64,000 nucleotides of DNA, taken from the NCBI RefSeq assembly GCF_019024285.1, contig NZ_WMKZ01000001.1, positions 1 through 64,000 of the forward strand. The letters run 5' to 3'. Source of the DNA: Alkalihalobacterium elongatum (lineage in GTDB: Bacteria > Bacillota > Bacilli > Bacillales > Bacillaceae_F). The position numbers were made by a program, and so were the translations under genes. Under the pieces are notes generated by a model. The model searched no databases. It saw only the letters and a list, made by a program, of their open reading frames with translations, and was not told the DNA's origin. Within the stretch, counting starts at the first letter, position 1, and every line of letters begins with the position of its first letter. Shown here in pieces: positions 17,700 to 26,309 of this stretch.

Positions 17700-17756
17700 A
17701 AAAACACCCCGTTATTCGATTTAGTGAACTTGTGAGCCCACATAACGAAACAGAGG
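17700..17756 (-). terminator. Terminator after DoxX/dioxygenase unit
   Basis: ACACC(TCTGTTT)CGTTAT pairs with ATAACGGGGTGT, with T-rich tail on the minus strand. The loop is long, so strength is uncertain. Confidence 0.55.
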
Positions 17757-17833
17757 TGTATCCTAAAATTTTGCTAAATGAGTAAGTTAAAATGATTTCT
17801 AACTTTTTATTTCCTTCCTGTTACCTATGGTGA

Positions 17834-18241
17834 TTATGCAACCTTCTTACCTTCACCTCGACCATCGAATAATAATTGGTCCATTGAGTATAACTTACTT
17901 CCATTCAATGATAGATGAGCTGCAATGGCAAGTAGGACGAGATCATACGCATAACCATCGAGAAAACCAGCTGCTAGTTTTACTTTTATAATGGCGCCAA
18001 GCATGATTAATACGAAAATGGCTCCTACCAGACGCGTTCCTAATCCTAATATTAACGCAATTCCACCTGCAAATTCTGAGATTGCTACCACATAAGCAAG
18101 GAATCCTGGTAATCCAATACTATCAAACCACACTGCGGTATTTGCTATGCCACCTTGAATTTTTCCTGCACCATGGGCTAAAAAGACCACCCCTAAAATT
18201 ACACGCAATATGAGTCCACCAATTTCCTGTTTATTTATCAT
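17834..18241 (-). CDS. DoxX-family membrane protein
   Basis: 135 residues with four hydrophobic helices; the start GGLILRVILGVVFLAHGAGKI is the DoxX signature. Family members are linked to thiol/quinone redox or sulfur metabolism. It lies 40 bases after the dioxygenase gene, probably in one operon, and has a GGAGG site. Confidence 0.88.
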   Translation of the reverse strand: MINKQEIGGLILRVILGVVFLAHGAGKIQGGIANTAVWFDSIGLPGFLAYVVAISEFAGGIALILGLGTRLVGAIFVLIMLGAIIKVKLAAGFLDGYAYDLVLLAIAAHLSLNGSKLYSMDQLLFDGRGEGKKVA

Positions 18242-18281
18242 ATAAAGTCCTCCATATAAACTTATAATTTATATAGCACGA

Positions 18282-19064
18282 TTACCCGAATTGCCATACA
18301 CTGTGACTAAGATTTCCGTATCGATAACTTCGGTGTAATAAGCTCGCGGTTTGTTGTGAGTCAGCTGCACCCATCGCGTAAAAGATTGGGATGAAGTGTT
18401 CATTACCATAGGTCGGTACGGCCAGTTCGGCACCAGGTGCTACCGTTTCGTAGTCAAAGAGCGATTTTAGGTCCCATTTTTTCAAGTTATCTTCTAACCA
18501 CTGGTCAAAACGAAGGGCCCATTCATCAGCTTCCCCATTATCTTTTCCGAAGTTTACTGCTCGTAAATTATGCACTGTTCCTCCGCTAGCGATAATTAAC
18601 ACGTCCTTCTCCCTAAGGCTAGCCAATGCTTTACCTACCTGATACTGTTCTTCAGGTGATAACTTTGGGTTTACTGACATTGAAATGACAGGGACATCTG
18701 CATTTGGGTACAGCAGCCTCAATACCACCCAAGCTCCATGATCTAATCCCCGATTAGTATCAACCTGAAAGGAAATTCCTTGTTTCTCAAACAACTCCTG
18801 TATATCTTTTGCTAATTCTGCATTACCCTTTGCTGGATATTGAATCCGATATATCTCTTCTGAAAATCCTCCAAAATCATAAATCGTACTATACGTATTA
18901 ACATTACCCACCATTTGAACATTGGACTCCCAGTGTGCGGAAAATAATACAATCGCTGTTGGCCTTGGCAATGCGTCTCCTAACTCCTTTAAAAATTTCG
19001 TATATTCATTATTCTCAATCGCTAATAATGGTGCTCCGTGCGCAACAAATAAAGATGGTAACAT
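18282..19064 (-). CDS. LigB/DODA-type extradiol dioxygenase
   Basis: 260 residues from Met at 19064 (AAAGGGG site), closer to the family's 260-265 than the GTG upstream. Metal ligands are visible: His in VAHGAP, His in LFSAHWES, His in GTVHNL and His near YGNEHFIPIFYAMGA. Family YgiD/DODA enzymes cleave catechol-type rings using zinc or iron. The gene is upstream of DoxX. It is not part of the catechol operon at 57-64 kb. Confidence 0.9.
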   Translation of the reverse strand: MLPSLFVAHGAPLLAIENNEYTKFLKELGDALPRPTAIVLFSAHWESNVQMVGNVNTYSTIYDFGGFSEEIYRIQYPAKGNAELAKDIQELFEKQGISFQVDTNRGLDHGAWVVLRLLYPNADVPVISMSVNPKLSPEEQYQVGKALASLREKDVLIIASGGTVHNLRAVNFGKDNGEADEWALRFDQWLEDNLKKWDLKSLFDYETVAPGAELAVPTYGNEHFIPIFYAMGAADSQQTASLLHRSYRYGNLSHSVWQFG

Positions 19065-19461
19065 AATTTTTTCCCCTTTCACTATTAACTATTAATATTT
19101 AATAGAATTTAGACTTGCTGATGCAATCTTTTAAATTTTTACTTGCCCCTTTAAACCCACCAAAGCTAAAGTAAACAAATAGAGATAAAATATTCATATA
19201 AGAAAACTTTTAGATAAAATAAAAAGCTCTTTTCTAAAAGAGTGTTGCTTTTAGCTATTGGACCGTAAACCAAGCGAAAGCTTGGTTCTTCACGCTTTCG
19301 TTTGTCAGAACAGCCAAATAAAAAGACCCGCTGATCATTTACAGTTTCCTAATATGGAAATTATTTATTTATAAGATAACAAGTTATTGTGTAGAATGTC
19401 AAACATAAATTTGCTAAGATAGAACTATATTTCCTATTTGAAAACTTTAGAGGTGAATAGA
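19065..19461. other. Gap with nested hairpins upstream of XRE gene
   Basis: No gene. Two inverted repeats stand out: CTCTTTT/AAAAGAG near 19228-19243 and CGAAAGC/GCTTTCG near 19275-19305. No known RNA class recognised. Confidence 0.4.
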
Positions 19462-20001
19462 TTGGATATAGGAACCAAAATTCGAGCGATACGAAATAGA
19501 AAAAAAATAACAATTGCACAAATGTGTGAAGGTACAGGGCTTTCAAAAGGTTTTATTAGTAATGTAGAAAATAACAATACATCACCATCCATCAATACAT
19601 TATCAACGATAGCCGATTTTCTTAATGTTCCGTTACCTTATTTATTATTAGAAAAAAAGCAACATATGAAAGTAGTTAAAAAGGCAGAAAGGACGTACTC
19701 TACATACAATGACTTGAATATTCAGCATTTAACAAATAAAGGTGGCTTAAGAATGATGCTTGTAGAACTACCTCCTGGAACATCTATAGGTGAAGCGAAT
19801 GCACATGAAGGAGAAGAATGTCATCTAGTATTGGAAGGAAAAGTACTCGCCGAACAAGGGGAAGACTCTATGGTCATTGAAGAAGGAGATACTTTCAGCT
19901 GGAACGCTAGTGTACCACATTTTGTTAAAAATGTGGGTGACGGAAAGGCAGTTATATTAATTGCAATCTATTCTGATACCGCCCTCAATGATCTATTGTA
20001 A
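19462..20001 (+). CDS. XRE-family regulator with cupin domain
   Basis: 179 residues. N-terminal helix-turn-helix (IGTKIRAIRNRKKITIAQM, then GLSKGFISNVENNNTSPSI) followed by a C-terminal cupin barrel with PPGTSIGEANAHEGEECHLVLEG and a second strand SWNASVPHFVKN. Architecture matches PuuR-like regulators where the cupin binds a small effector. TTG at 19462 has AGAGGTG at proper spacing. A strong terminator follows, so it is a single-gene unit. Confidence 0.9.
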   Translation: MDIGTKIRAIRNRKKITIAQMCEGTGLSKGFISNVENNNTSPSINTLSTIADFLNVPLPYLLLEKKQHMKVVKKAERTYSTYNDLNIQHLTNKGGLRMMLVELPPGTSIGEANAHEGEECHLVLEGKVLAEQGEDSMVIEEGDTFSWNASVPHFVKNVGDGKAVILIAIYSDTALNDLL

Positions 20002-20049
20002 ATACCTACTATTACACATTTTGCAACTAACAAAGGCTCAATATAAAAA

Positions 20050-20090
20050 GAGCGCCAAATTTGTAAGGTTTGGCGCTCTTTTTTGTGCAC
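20050..20090 (+). terminator. Strong terminator
   Basis: AAAAGAGCGCCAAA / TTTGGCGCTCTTTTTTG stem with T-run. Confidence 0.92.
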
Positions 20091-20168
20091 TTTTGATGTC
20101 ATTTTTAAATCTTACCCGGCTCTCCGTCCATTTACAACTTAATCAAGTTAAAATTTGTGTAAGTGATT

Positions 20169-20351
20169 TTAATATAATGTTGACTTATCGTCTGGTAAAT
20201 AAGCTGCAAGAAATACATAAATAAGAAGATTAGCTGGGAGAAAAATAAAGATGAGTCTTATTGCAAAAGGTGATATCCCAAAATACTCTGCAATTCCACC
20301 ACATACACCGAACAATACATTTTCTCTTGATGACTTTGTTAACCGACTCAT
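20169..20351 (-). CDS. PspC-domain membrane protein
   Basis: 60 residues after choosing Met at 20351 (AAGGAGG site). PspC pattern: SSRENVLFGVCGGIAEYFGI, hydrophobic span RLIFIFLPANLLIYVFLAAYLPD. PspC proteins take part in membrane stress response. Here it has no visible psp partners. Confidence 0.88.
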   Translation of the reverse strand: MSRLTKSSRENVLFGVCGGIAEYFGISPFAIRLIFIFLPANLLIYVFLAAYLPDDKSTLY

Positions 20352-20438
20352 TGCTGACCTCCTTAAAGACATTTAGAAAGACCTCTGTCACAAGAACATA
20401 CTATCCTTACTTTGGAACGACAAAATTCGATATTAATC

Positions 20439-20478
20439 TGCTATCAAATTAATAGCACCCATTAGCAGTTTGATAGCA
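20439..20478. repeat. Inverted repeat TGCTATCAAA/TTTGATAGCA
   Basis: Exact 10-base arms 20 bases apart in the gap upstream of the PspC gene. Could be an operator or a structure in the leader RNA; no known match. Confidence 0.5.
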
Positions 20479-20571
20479 AAATGAAAAAGAAGTAAAATAC
20501 TCTCTAACATTGTCACTTAATGTTTCATTGAGTATCTAATTGTTGACTGTAGGACATTACAGAACAATAAG

Positions 20572-20784
20572 TTACTTTTTCTTAAGGAATTGTATTCCTA
20601 AGCTAACAACCAAAACGATAACCGTATAAACAACTACCCAATTTATCAATGGAATATTCATAAAAATCATTAGTCCAAAGGAAATAACGAGAGTAACTAA
20701 AGGTGGTAAAAACCACTTTTTGAATAAGAATAATCCAATTATCGAAGTAACCAAAACAATCAAATGAAAGGTTAATGCATACAT
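20572..20784 (-). CDS. Small membrane protein (DUF2651-like)
   Basis: 70 residues, about 75% hydrophobic. Likely three to four helices: LIVLVTSIIGLFLFKKWFLPP then VISFGLMIFMNI and VVVYTVIVLVVSLGIQFLKKK. The FFKKW-like loop and WVVVYT stretch resemble DUF2651 (YbeC/YhzC-like). Strong AAGGAGG site. Confidence 0.65.
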   Translation of the reverse strand: MYALTFHLIVLVTSIIGLFLFKKWFLPPLVTLVISFGLMIFMNIPLINWVVVYTVIVLVVSLGIQFLKKK

Positions 20785-20837
20785 CTTTATTCCTCCTTAG
20801 TTAAAGGCAAAGCAAGTACAATTCCTAGTAAACAAGC

Positions 20838-20861
20838 AGACAACTTTTGTTGTCTGCTCGT
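20838..20861 (-). terminator. Terminator after SDR gene
   Basis: GCAGACAAC / GTTGTCTGC perfect stem with TTTT loop, flanked by T-rich sequence. Confidence 0.75.
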
Positions 20862-20883
20862 TGTTCAGCCATATTGAAGTTAT

Positions 20884-21633
20884 TTATTGAGCCGTATAAC
20901 CGCCATCAACCATTAAGTTTTCACCTGTAATAAAGCTAGCATCATCTGACGCTAAAAATACAACAGCTTTAGCGATTTCTTCTGGTTTTCCTAATCTTCC
21001 TAGAGGATGGAGTGAGATTAAATGTTTTTTCATAGCGTCATCTACTTGATTTAACATCGGTGTATCAATATACCCTGGGCAGACTGAATTTACGCGAATA
21101 TTGTTCTTTGCGTATTCAACAGCTAATCCTCTTGTTAAATTAACAACCCCACCTTTAGCTGCATTATAAGCAGCTGTTGAAGCCTGACCAACGTGACCAA
21201 GGATTGAAGCAGTATTGATAATACTTCCTCCGCCACCGTTTTCCTTCATCGCTCGGATTGCATGCTTAGCTGACAAGAACACACCATCTAAATTAATGGA
21301 AATTGTACGGTTCCAATCTTCCATTGACAGTTCATGAGATTTTCCCATGGAGCCAATTCCCGCATTACAGAACATAATATCTAATTTACCGAATTCATCG
21401 ACTGCTCGTTTTACTACGGCTGCTACATGATCTTCATTGGTAACATCGACATGGTGATAAACGACTTTAGTTTCATCGTTAGTAAGTTCTTTTGCAAGTG
21501 TATTTCCTAATTCATCATTGATATCAGCAATCACTACAGAAGCTCCTTCGTTGACCATTTCTCTAACTGTATATTCGCCAATTCCACTTGAGCCACCTGT
21601 TACTATTGCCACTTTTCCAGTTAATCTGTTCAT
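20884..21633 (-). CDS. SDR-family oxidoreductase (dehydrogenase/reductase)
   Basis: 249 residues from Met at 21633 (GAGGGG site). Classical SDR motifs: TGGSSGIGEYTV (cofactor), NAGIGSMG, Tyr-x3-Lys (YNAAKGG) active site, and the PGYIDTPM turn. The Asp after the second strand (VVIADI) favours NAD. Substrate unknown. Single gene; terminator downstream. Confidence 0.92.
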   Translation of the reverse strand: MNRLTGKVAIVTGGSSGIGEYTVREMVNEGASVVIADINDELGNTLAKELTNDETKVVYHHVDVTNEDHVAAVVKRAVDEFGKLDIMFCNAGIGSMGKSHELSMEDWNRTISINLDGVFLSAKHAIRAMKENGGGGSIINTASILGHVGQASTAAYNAAKGGVVNLTRGLAVEYAKNNIRVNSVCPGYIDTPMLNQVDDAMKKHLISLHPLGRLGKPEEIAKAVVFLASDDASFITGENLMVDGGYTAQ

Positions 21634-21858
21634 ATCAATTTCCCCTCCTGAAATAAAGCTGTGCATCGTGTTTTTGTTAGTACTTTATCATTATAGTAAA
21701 CCAAAATTTAGTTTTATGCCCTAATTATTGAAAACCTTTTCAAATTGTTAATATTTGCAATGTTTTTCCTCAAAATTCTTTTCATAAACTATAGTTTAAA
21801 GCGGTATTTTATATGTATAAGAAGACCAACCATTTTAATAGCTAATTTCTAAATACAG

Positions 21859-21897
21859 AAAGGTGGACAAAGTACCTTGTACTATGTTCCACCTTAT
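21859..21897 (-). terminator. Terminator after aminopeptidase gene
   Basis: AAGGTGGAACAtagtac.../TGTCCACCTT stem with flanking T/A tracts. Confidence 0.75.
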
Positions 21898-21919
21898 CTA
21901 CTAAATATTTTTTTAATAC

Positions 21920-23317
21920 CTACTTATTTTTCTTTTCTAGTGCTGGAACTTCTTTTCTGACAACATCAAATAATCCTGAACCGATAATATCAAGGGCGGA
22001 CTGCATTCGCTCAGTTGAGATATTATCAGCAATCGTGTCTTGCGGTGTGTGGTACACTTTTTCAATGTGGTATATAAGAGGGTCCCAGCTATCAATTCCC
22101 ATCCAGATAAATAATGCTGCTGGAATACCTGCATTGTGGAATGGAACATGGTCACTTGATCCAAATCTACCTGGTAATATATCTGAGTTTCCTAGACGTG
22201 CCCCTGCTGCAACAGTAGAATCGGTAACCGTGTTTCTGCTACCATCAACCGTCATTGCGTAAAGATTTTCTGCTTTTTCATAACTCGTTGCTACCATATC
22301 AGGTACAAACACTGCTTCAATTTGATCCCTTTCTTCTTGAGAAAGTTGATTTACATAGTGTCTAGATCCAAGTAATCCACGCTCTTCAGATCCAAAAGCA
22401 ATAAAGCGAACATCCTTATCTGTATTATAACCTTGATACACACGAGCTAGTTCTAGCATCAACCCTACACCTGAAGCATTATCATTTGCACCAGGTGCGC
22501 CTACAACACTATCGTGGTGAGCCCCTAAAATAACCGTCTTACCGTCATTGTTTCTATTTTTGGCTTTTTTTGTTGCAATAACATTTACGGATTGTAGGTT
22601 TGAATGGTGTTTGGCTGTTAAACTTACTTCTACGGGGCCGTTTGCTAATTTTTCTTTTAGCCATTCACCGTGGATATATGATGCACCGTATACTGGAACA
22701 TCAACTGGTGTAGTTAAATTAGGATTGAACGTTTGTCCAAAGTTTCCGCGACTTCCAACCAAACTCTGAAGAATTACACCAACTGCTCCCTCTGCAACAG
22801 CATCATTAACTTGAGTTCTGTAGTCAGCTACCGTTGATGCTCTAGGTAATAATGCAATCTTTCCGTCTACATTTGAGAAGTCATTGTTTTCGACAGAAAC
22901 AACTTCTGCAGTAACTGCTTCATCACTGATTTTTCCATTTGGGGCAGCCGCCAATTCCCATACTGTTCCATTATCAAATGAAACATTTGCAATAAACTGA
23001 TCCCCTACTGGAAAATACTGATAGTCAACGTCGTAGCCAAAACTCTTAAACTCCTTTGCAATATAGTCAGCAGCTATATGTTCAGCCTCTAAACCACCTG
23101 GACGTGTTCCAATTTCCTCTGATAAGTAACGAACATGTTCAATAGCACGTTCCGCATTTACTCTAGCAACTACTTTTTGGTCTTGTGAATACCCCGATTT
23201 ACCATTTGCCAAAACGTTTTCAAACCCTGCCGCATACCCTAATGACCCAAATGCAATGGAAACTGCCAACGTCGTACTTACAATACGTTTAACCAATTTT
23301 TTGTTTTTTACAACCAT
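21920..23317 (-). CDS. Secreted M28 aminopeptidase (YwaD-like)
   Basis: 465 residues with a signal peptide (STTLAVSIAFGSLGYAAGF). PA domain at about 135-245, then M28 zinc peptidase core: His and Asp in GAHHDSVV, Asp in ANDNASG, Glu pair in FGSEERGLLG, Asp in VFVPDMVAT and His in SSDHVPFHNAG. Same layout as B. subtilis YwaD, which removes N-terminal residues from peptides outside the cell. Single gene. Confidence 0.95.
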   Translation of the reverse strand: MVVKNKKLVKRIVSTTLAVSIAFGSLGYAAGFENVLANGKSGYSQDQKVVARVNAERAIEHVRYLSEEIGTRPGGLEAEHIAADYIAKEFKSFGYDVDYQYFPVGDQFIANVSFDNGTVWELAAAPNGKISDEAVTAEVVSVENNDFSNVDGKIALLPRASTVADYRTQVNDAVAEGAVGVILQSLVGSRGNFGQTFNPNLTTPVDVPVYGASYIHGEWLKEKLANGPVEVSLTAKHHSNLQSVNVIATKKAKNRNNDGKTVILGAHHDSVVGAPGANDNASGVGLMLELARVYQGYNTDKDVRFIAFGSEERGLLGSRHYVNQLSQEERDQIEAVFVPDMVATSYEKAENLYAMTVDGSRNTVTDSTVAAGARLGNSDILPGRFGSSDHVPFHNAGIPAALFIWMGIDSWDPLIYHIEKVYHTPQDTIADNISTERMQSALDIIGSGLFDVVRKEVPALEKKNK

Positions 23318-23527
23318 CTCAAGATCCCTCTCTTCACAAATAATAAAAATAATAAAATCTATTATTTCTCTATAAAACTACCATTCACCCCTTATGTATA
23401 AACTCACTCCTATTTTTTATATTACTAGAATTAATTTGGAAAATAAAGTTATTTATTTACAAATATTTCTACATAATTCTACTATCAGTTGAATGGAAAA
23501 TTTCAGGGGAACAAACTTAGCAGCGTA

Positions 23528-23566
23528 AAAAGATGAGGAGTGGCTAGCCACTCCTCATCTTTTTAC
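23528..23566 (-). terminator. Perfect bidirectional terminator
   Basis: AAAAAGATGAGGAGTGGCTA / TAGCCACTCCTCATCTTTTT palindrome between the NUDIX unit and the aminopeptidase; serves the 23647 gene. The rest of the 23318-23646 gap holds only promoter-like A/T-rich sequence. Confidence 0.9.
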
Positions 23567-23646
23567 AAATAATAATAGATTAGTGCTAAGAAAGGGGGTG
23601 TAACTGAAGTTTAAATGTAGATAGTTCTAAGAACCAATACCCTGTA

Positions 23647-23952
23647 TTAACCTTCGCCGTAAAACTCAACAACGTAAAAAAAGCCAAACTTTTTAACAAG
23701 ATAATTTCTAAGCTCTCCTTGTGTAGCTTTTTCGATTGGCGGCTTCGTTAACGTGTATGCTCTAGCATTCATTTCATCATACTTTTCCTTATCGACTGTG
23801 TTATGATACTCATCATCAATAATTTCAGTAGTGAGGGCTGAGATTGGGTAACCTGTAACAAATACATACGTTCTTAAAGCTAAATTCGGAGTAGAATGTA
23901 ATAAATAGATGAATGATATTATTACCATTCCGATTACGATCTTTTTTCTCAT
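23647..23952 (-). CDS. Hypothetical protein with N-terminal signal anchor
   Basis: 101 residues from Met at 23952, which has AAGGAG 7 bases upstream. Residues 4-22 (IVIGMVIISFIYLLHSTP) form a membrane anchor or signal peptide; the rest is soluble and ends KFGFFYVVEFYGEG. I do not recognise it. It follows the NUDIX gene by about 20 bases, so the two are probably co-transcribed. Confidence 0.6.
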   Translation of the reverse strand: MRKKIVIGMVIISFIYLLHSTPNLALRTYVFVTGYPISALTTEIIDDEYHNTVDKEKYDEMNARAYTLTKPPIEKATQGELRNYLVKKFGFFYVVEFYGEG

Positions 23953-23974
23953 ACTCATTCTCCTTAATGTTCTC

Positions 23975-24439
23975 TCACTTAAAATTCATCAGTTGTTGAT
24001 TGAAAATCGTAATTGGGTGTAACTCCTTTTGTAGTAGATTGTGAGCGATTTGTTTTATTACTTTTGGTTCCCTTAATGCTTCTTCATGAAAGTTGCCAAG
24101 ATCATTCACCTTAATCCATTGACTACCTGTGATCTCATCTTCTTCTAGTTCAAGAGAGCCACCTGTAATTTCTCCAGTAAAGTGAACTAAACAGACTTGA
24201 TGGTTTGTAGCACTGATAAAATAATAAACACCTGTTGAAGCAGTCAAATTGACTTCAAAACCTGTTTCTTCTTTAACTTCCCTTCGTGCAGCATCCAGAG
24301 CATCCTCACCATTTTCAATACGCCCACCAGGAAAGTTCCATTTGCCAACAGCAGTCGGTTTATTTTCTTTAATAAGTAAAACTTCGTCATCTCTAAAGAT
24401 GGTTACACTAACAGCTAAAACCTTTTCATTTTGCGACAT
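23975..24439 (-). CDS. NUDIX hydrolase
   Basis: 154 residues from Met at 24439 (AAGGGGC site). Complete Nudix box: GRIENGEDALDAARREVKE then ETGFEV, binding Mg2+ through its Glu residues. It hydrolyses a nucleoside diphosphate linked to another group; substrate not predictable. Located upstream of a membrane-anchored protein gene. Confidence 0.92.
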   Translation of the reverse strand: MSQNEKVLAVSVTIFRDDEVLLIKENKPTAVGKWNFPGGRIENGEDALDAARREVKEETGFEVNLTASTGVYYFISATNHQVCLVHFTGEITGGSLELEEDEITGSQWIKVNDLGNFHEEALREPKVIKQIAHNLLQKELHPITIFNQQLMNFK

Positions 24440-24541
24440 CGATTTGCCCCTTAAATCTTTCATATAAAAATTTTAATCGAGATGTTATAGAAACTTAATA
24501 CGATTAGTGGTGGCCTGCGTTTACTTAATTACTTAGACCAG

Positions 24542-25576
24542 TTAGTCAGCTTCTTTAATTTTTGATACCATTTCTTCTAATTCATCTTTGTTCAGTCCAA
24601 CGTCTATGATGAGGTCATTAATTCTCATCGGCTCTCTAATTATTGGGGAGGAAATTAATTCTCCATCCACATAAAAATGAGTTTCTTCACCGAGGTGTGC
24701 TTTTGTAAAACGATAGACAAAATCTTTTTCGATAAAACGAACAGCCAGCGCATAGCGATCATTATCAGTTGGTACAACCTCAATTGACTCTATTTTAATA
24801 TCATTTATATCAGCAATTAGTTTTCCGTCCTCACTACGAATTTCAAGGATCGCCGCTTCTTTCTTAGTTTCATCTTTGTATTCAAAATCAGATTTATCAT
24901 TTTCAATAAGATTTTGCTCCCTGTCCTTTTCGTTTTCAACGATACGAGAAACCATAACGTAGAAATCTTCGTTTCCTTCGCTTTTGAAAAAATCAGGTAT
25001 CTCTCCGTTCGCATACCGGTTCCAAATATATATAGTTCCGTTGTTATCTACTCTTAGGGTCGTATATATATTTTCAATCGAGTCATGAACAATCCCTAGT
25101 AAGTAACTGTTCGGTTCCCCAACCCCTATGTCGACCTGATTTTGATCACTCGGCACTACTTTCATTTCTTTTAAATCATTAATTAATCGGATCATGTCAT
25201 CTTCATCAAAATAAAGGCTAAAACCTCCCACCCACGCATCAGGATGTTGATACCAATTAAACACAGTAAATTCTGCATCCTCAAGATCATTTATTTCACT
25301 AAAAATAAGGGGATCCTTTGAAGGTAAGGCTTGATTTGTATCCTGATTAAAGATTTTATTGAATGTAGGAACGAAAAGTATAAGCAAAAGTACGGCAACG
25401 GCCGCAAATGAGACATAGTATGCATACGGTTTGTTTTTGACAGGTTTCTTCTCTCGTTCATCAAGCTTTTCATTCATTTCGGTGTAAATAAGCTGCTGTT
25501 CTTTTTCAGAAAGATTCAGCTTTTTTTCTAACCCATCAAATCCCTTGTCCCACTCGTTCTCGTCGGAATGTTTCAT
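24542..25576 (-). CDS. Probable anti-sigma factor, SecD-head-like C-end
   Basis: 344 residues. Overlaps the ECF sigma gene end by ATGA. Cytoplasmic N-terminus (about 1-45), one membrane helix (YYVSFAAVAVLLLILFVPTF), then a large extracellular part. The last 80 residues (RYALAVRFIEKDFVYRFTKA, then HFYVDGELISSPII) look like the SecD P1 head: 'F...T....K...V.DG...SAPVI'. The pairing with a sigma factor gives the anti-sigma call; no zinc-finger motif is seen. Confidence 0.75.
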   Translation of the reverse strand: MKHSDENEWDKGFDGLEKKLNLSEKEQQLIYTEMNEKLDEREKKPVKNKPYAYYVSFAAVAVLLLILFVPTFNKIFNQDTNQALPSKDPLIFSEINDLEDAEFTVFNWYQHPDAWVGGFSLYFDEDDMIRLINDLKEMKVVPSDQNQVDIGVGEPNSYLLGIVHDSIENIYTTLRVDNNGTIYIWNRYANGEIPDFFKSEGNEDFYVMVSRIVENEKDREQNLIENDKSDFEYKDETKKEAAILEIRSEDGKLIADINDIKIESIEVVPTDNDRYALAVRFIEKDFVYRFTKAHLGEETHFYVDGELISSPIIREPMRINDLIIDVGLNKDELEEMVSKIKEAD

Positions 25577-26088
25577 CGTACATAACCCTCCTTTTCCAGT
25601 TGTTCTCTTAGACCTTTTAGGCCTCTCAATAAAGTGCTTTTTACTTTACTTTCGGGCCATTGCAAAACGCTGGCGGTTTCCTGTATAGAAAAGCCTTTTA
25701 TTTTTCTTAAGATAATGACATCGCGATAGGATCTTTTCAAATGGCTTAATGCACGGTACAACTCTTGTTCTGCTTCATTTAACGTTACAATTTTTTCTGG
25801 TGATGCTTCATCTATCGTTATGTATGGGTTCTTATCAAATAAGTACGCAATCGGTTTGTCTTTTCGTATAAAATCGATCGTTATATTTCTGGCAATTCGG
25901 AACAGCCACCCCTTTGCGCTTCCCCCTTGAAACGAAGAATATTTATCAAAAGCTTGCAAAAATGTATCTTGCATAAAGTCCTTGGCTCGTTCATGATCAC
26001 CGATCATGAATAACACATATTGATATATATCATTGTTGTAAGCAAGGTACCATTCATTCACTTGTTGTCTTATTTTTACATTCTCCAA
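25573..26088 (-). CDS. ECF-type RNA polymerase sigma factor
   Basis: 171 residues. Region 2: NDIYQYVLFMIGDHERAKDFMQDTFLQAFDKY and GWLFRIARNITIDFIRK; region 4: HLKRSYRDVIILRKIKGFSIQETASVLQWPESKVKSTLLRGLKGLR. Directs transcription of stress genes when the anti-sigma factor lets go. TTG start at 26088 with GGAAAGGGAG. Its gene pair is one of three ECF sets within 27 kb. Confidence 0.95.
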   Translation of the reverse strand: MENVKIRQQVNEWYLAYNNDIYQYVLFMIGDHERAKDFMQDTFLQAFDKYSSFQGGSAKGWLFRIARNITIDFIRKDKPIAYLFDKNPYITIDEASPEKIVTLNEAEQELYRALSHLKRSYRDVIILRKIKGFSIQETASVLQWPESKVKSTLLRGLKGLREQLEKEGYVR

Positions 26089-26216
26089 AACTCCCTTTCC
26101 TTTCTAAGAGAAAATAACCTACACTCTATCAACGGATAACTTATAAAAAAGTTGCATTTTTTTGAAAAAAAGTTAAAAAAGCAAAAAACTTTGAAGTGTA
26201 GTTAGGATAAAATAAA

Positions 26217-26241
26217 CCCAGCGCTCGAATTAGCGCTGGGA
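26217..26241 (-). terminator. Terminator after ferritin-cupin gene
   Basis: CCCAGCGCTAATT / GCGCTGGG stem with T-rich tail. Confidence 0.85.
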
Positions 26242-26309
26242 ATAATGCTCACAGGAAATGCATGGGCTCCGTAACTTACAATACTTTGAACTACTCTTCA
26301 TCTGATGTA

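Noticed and set aside
18282-19064. LigB-type dioxygenase as the ring-cleavage enzyme of the catechol operon
   Set aside because: It belongs to the DODA/YgiD branch, lies 38 kb away and pairs with DoxX.
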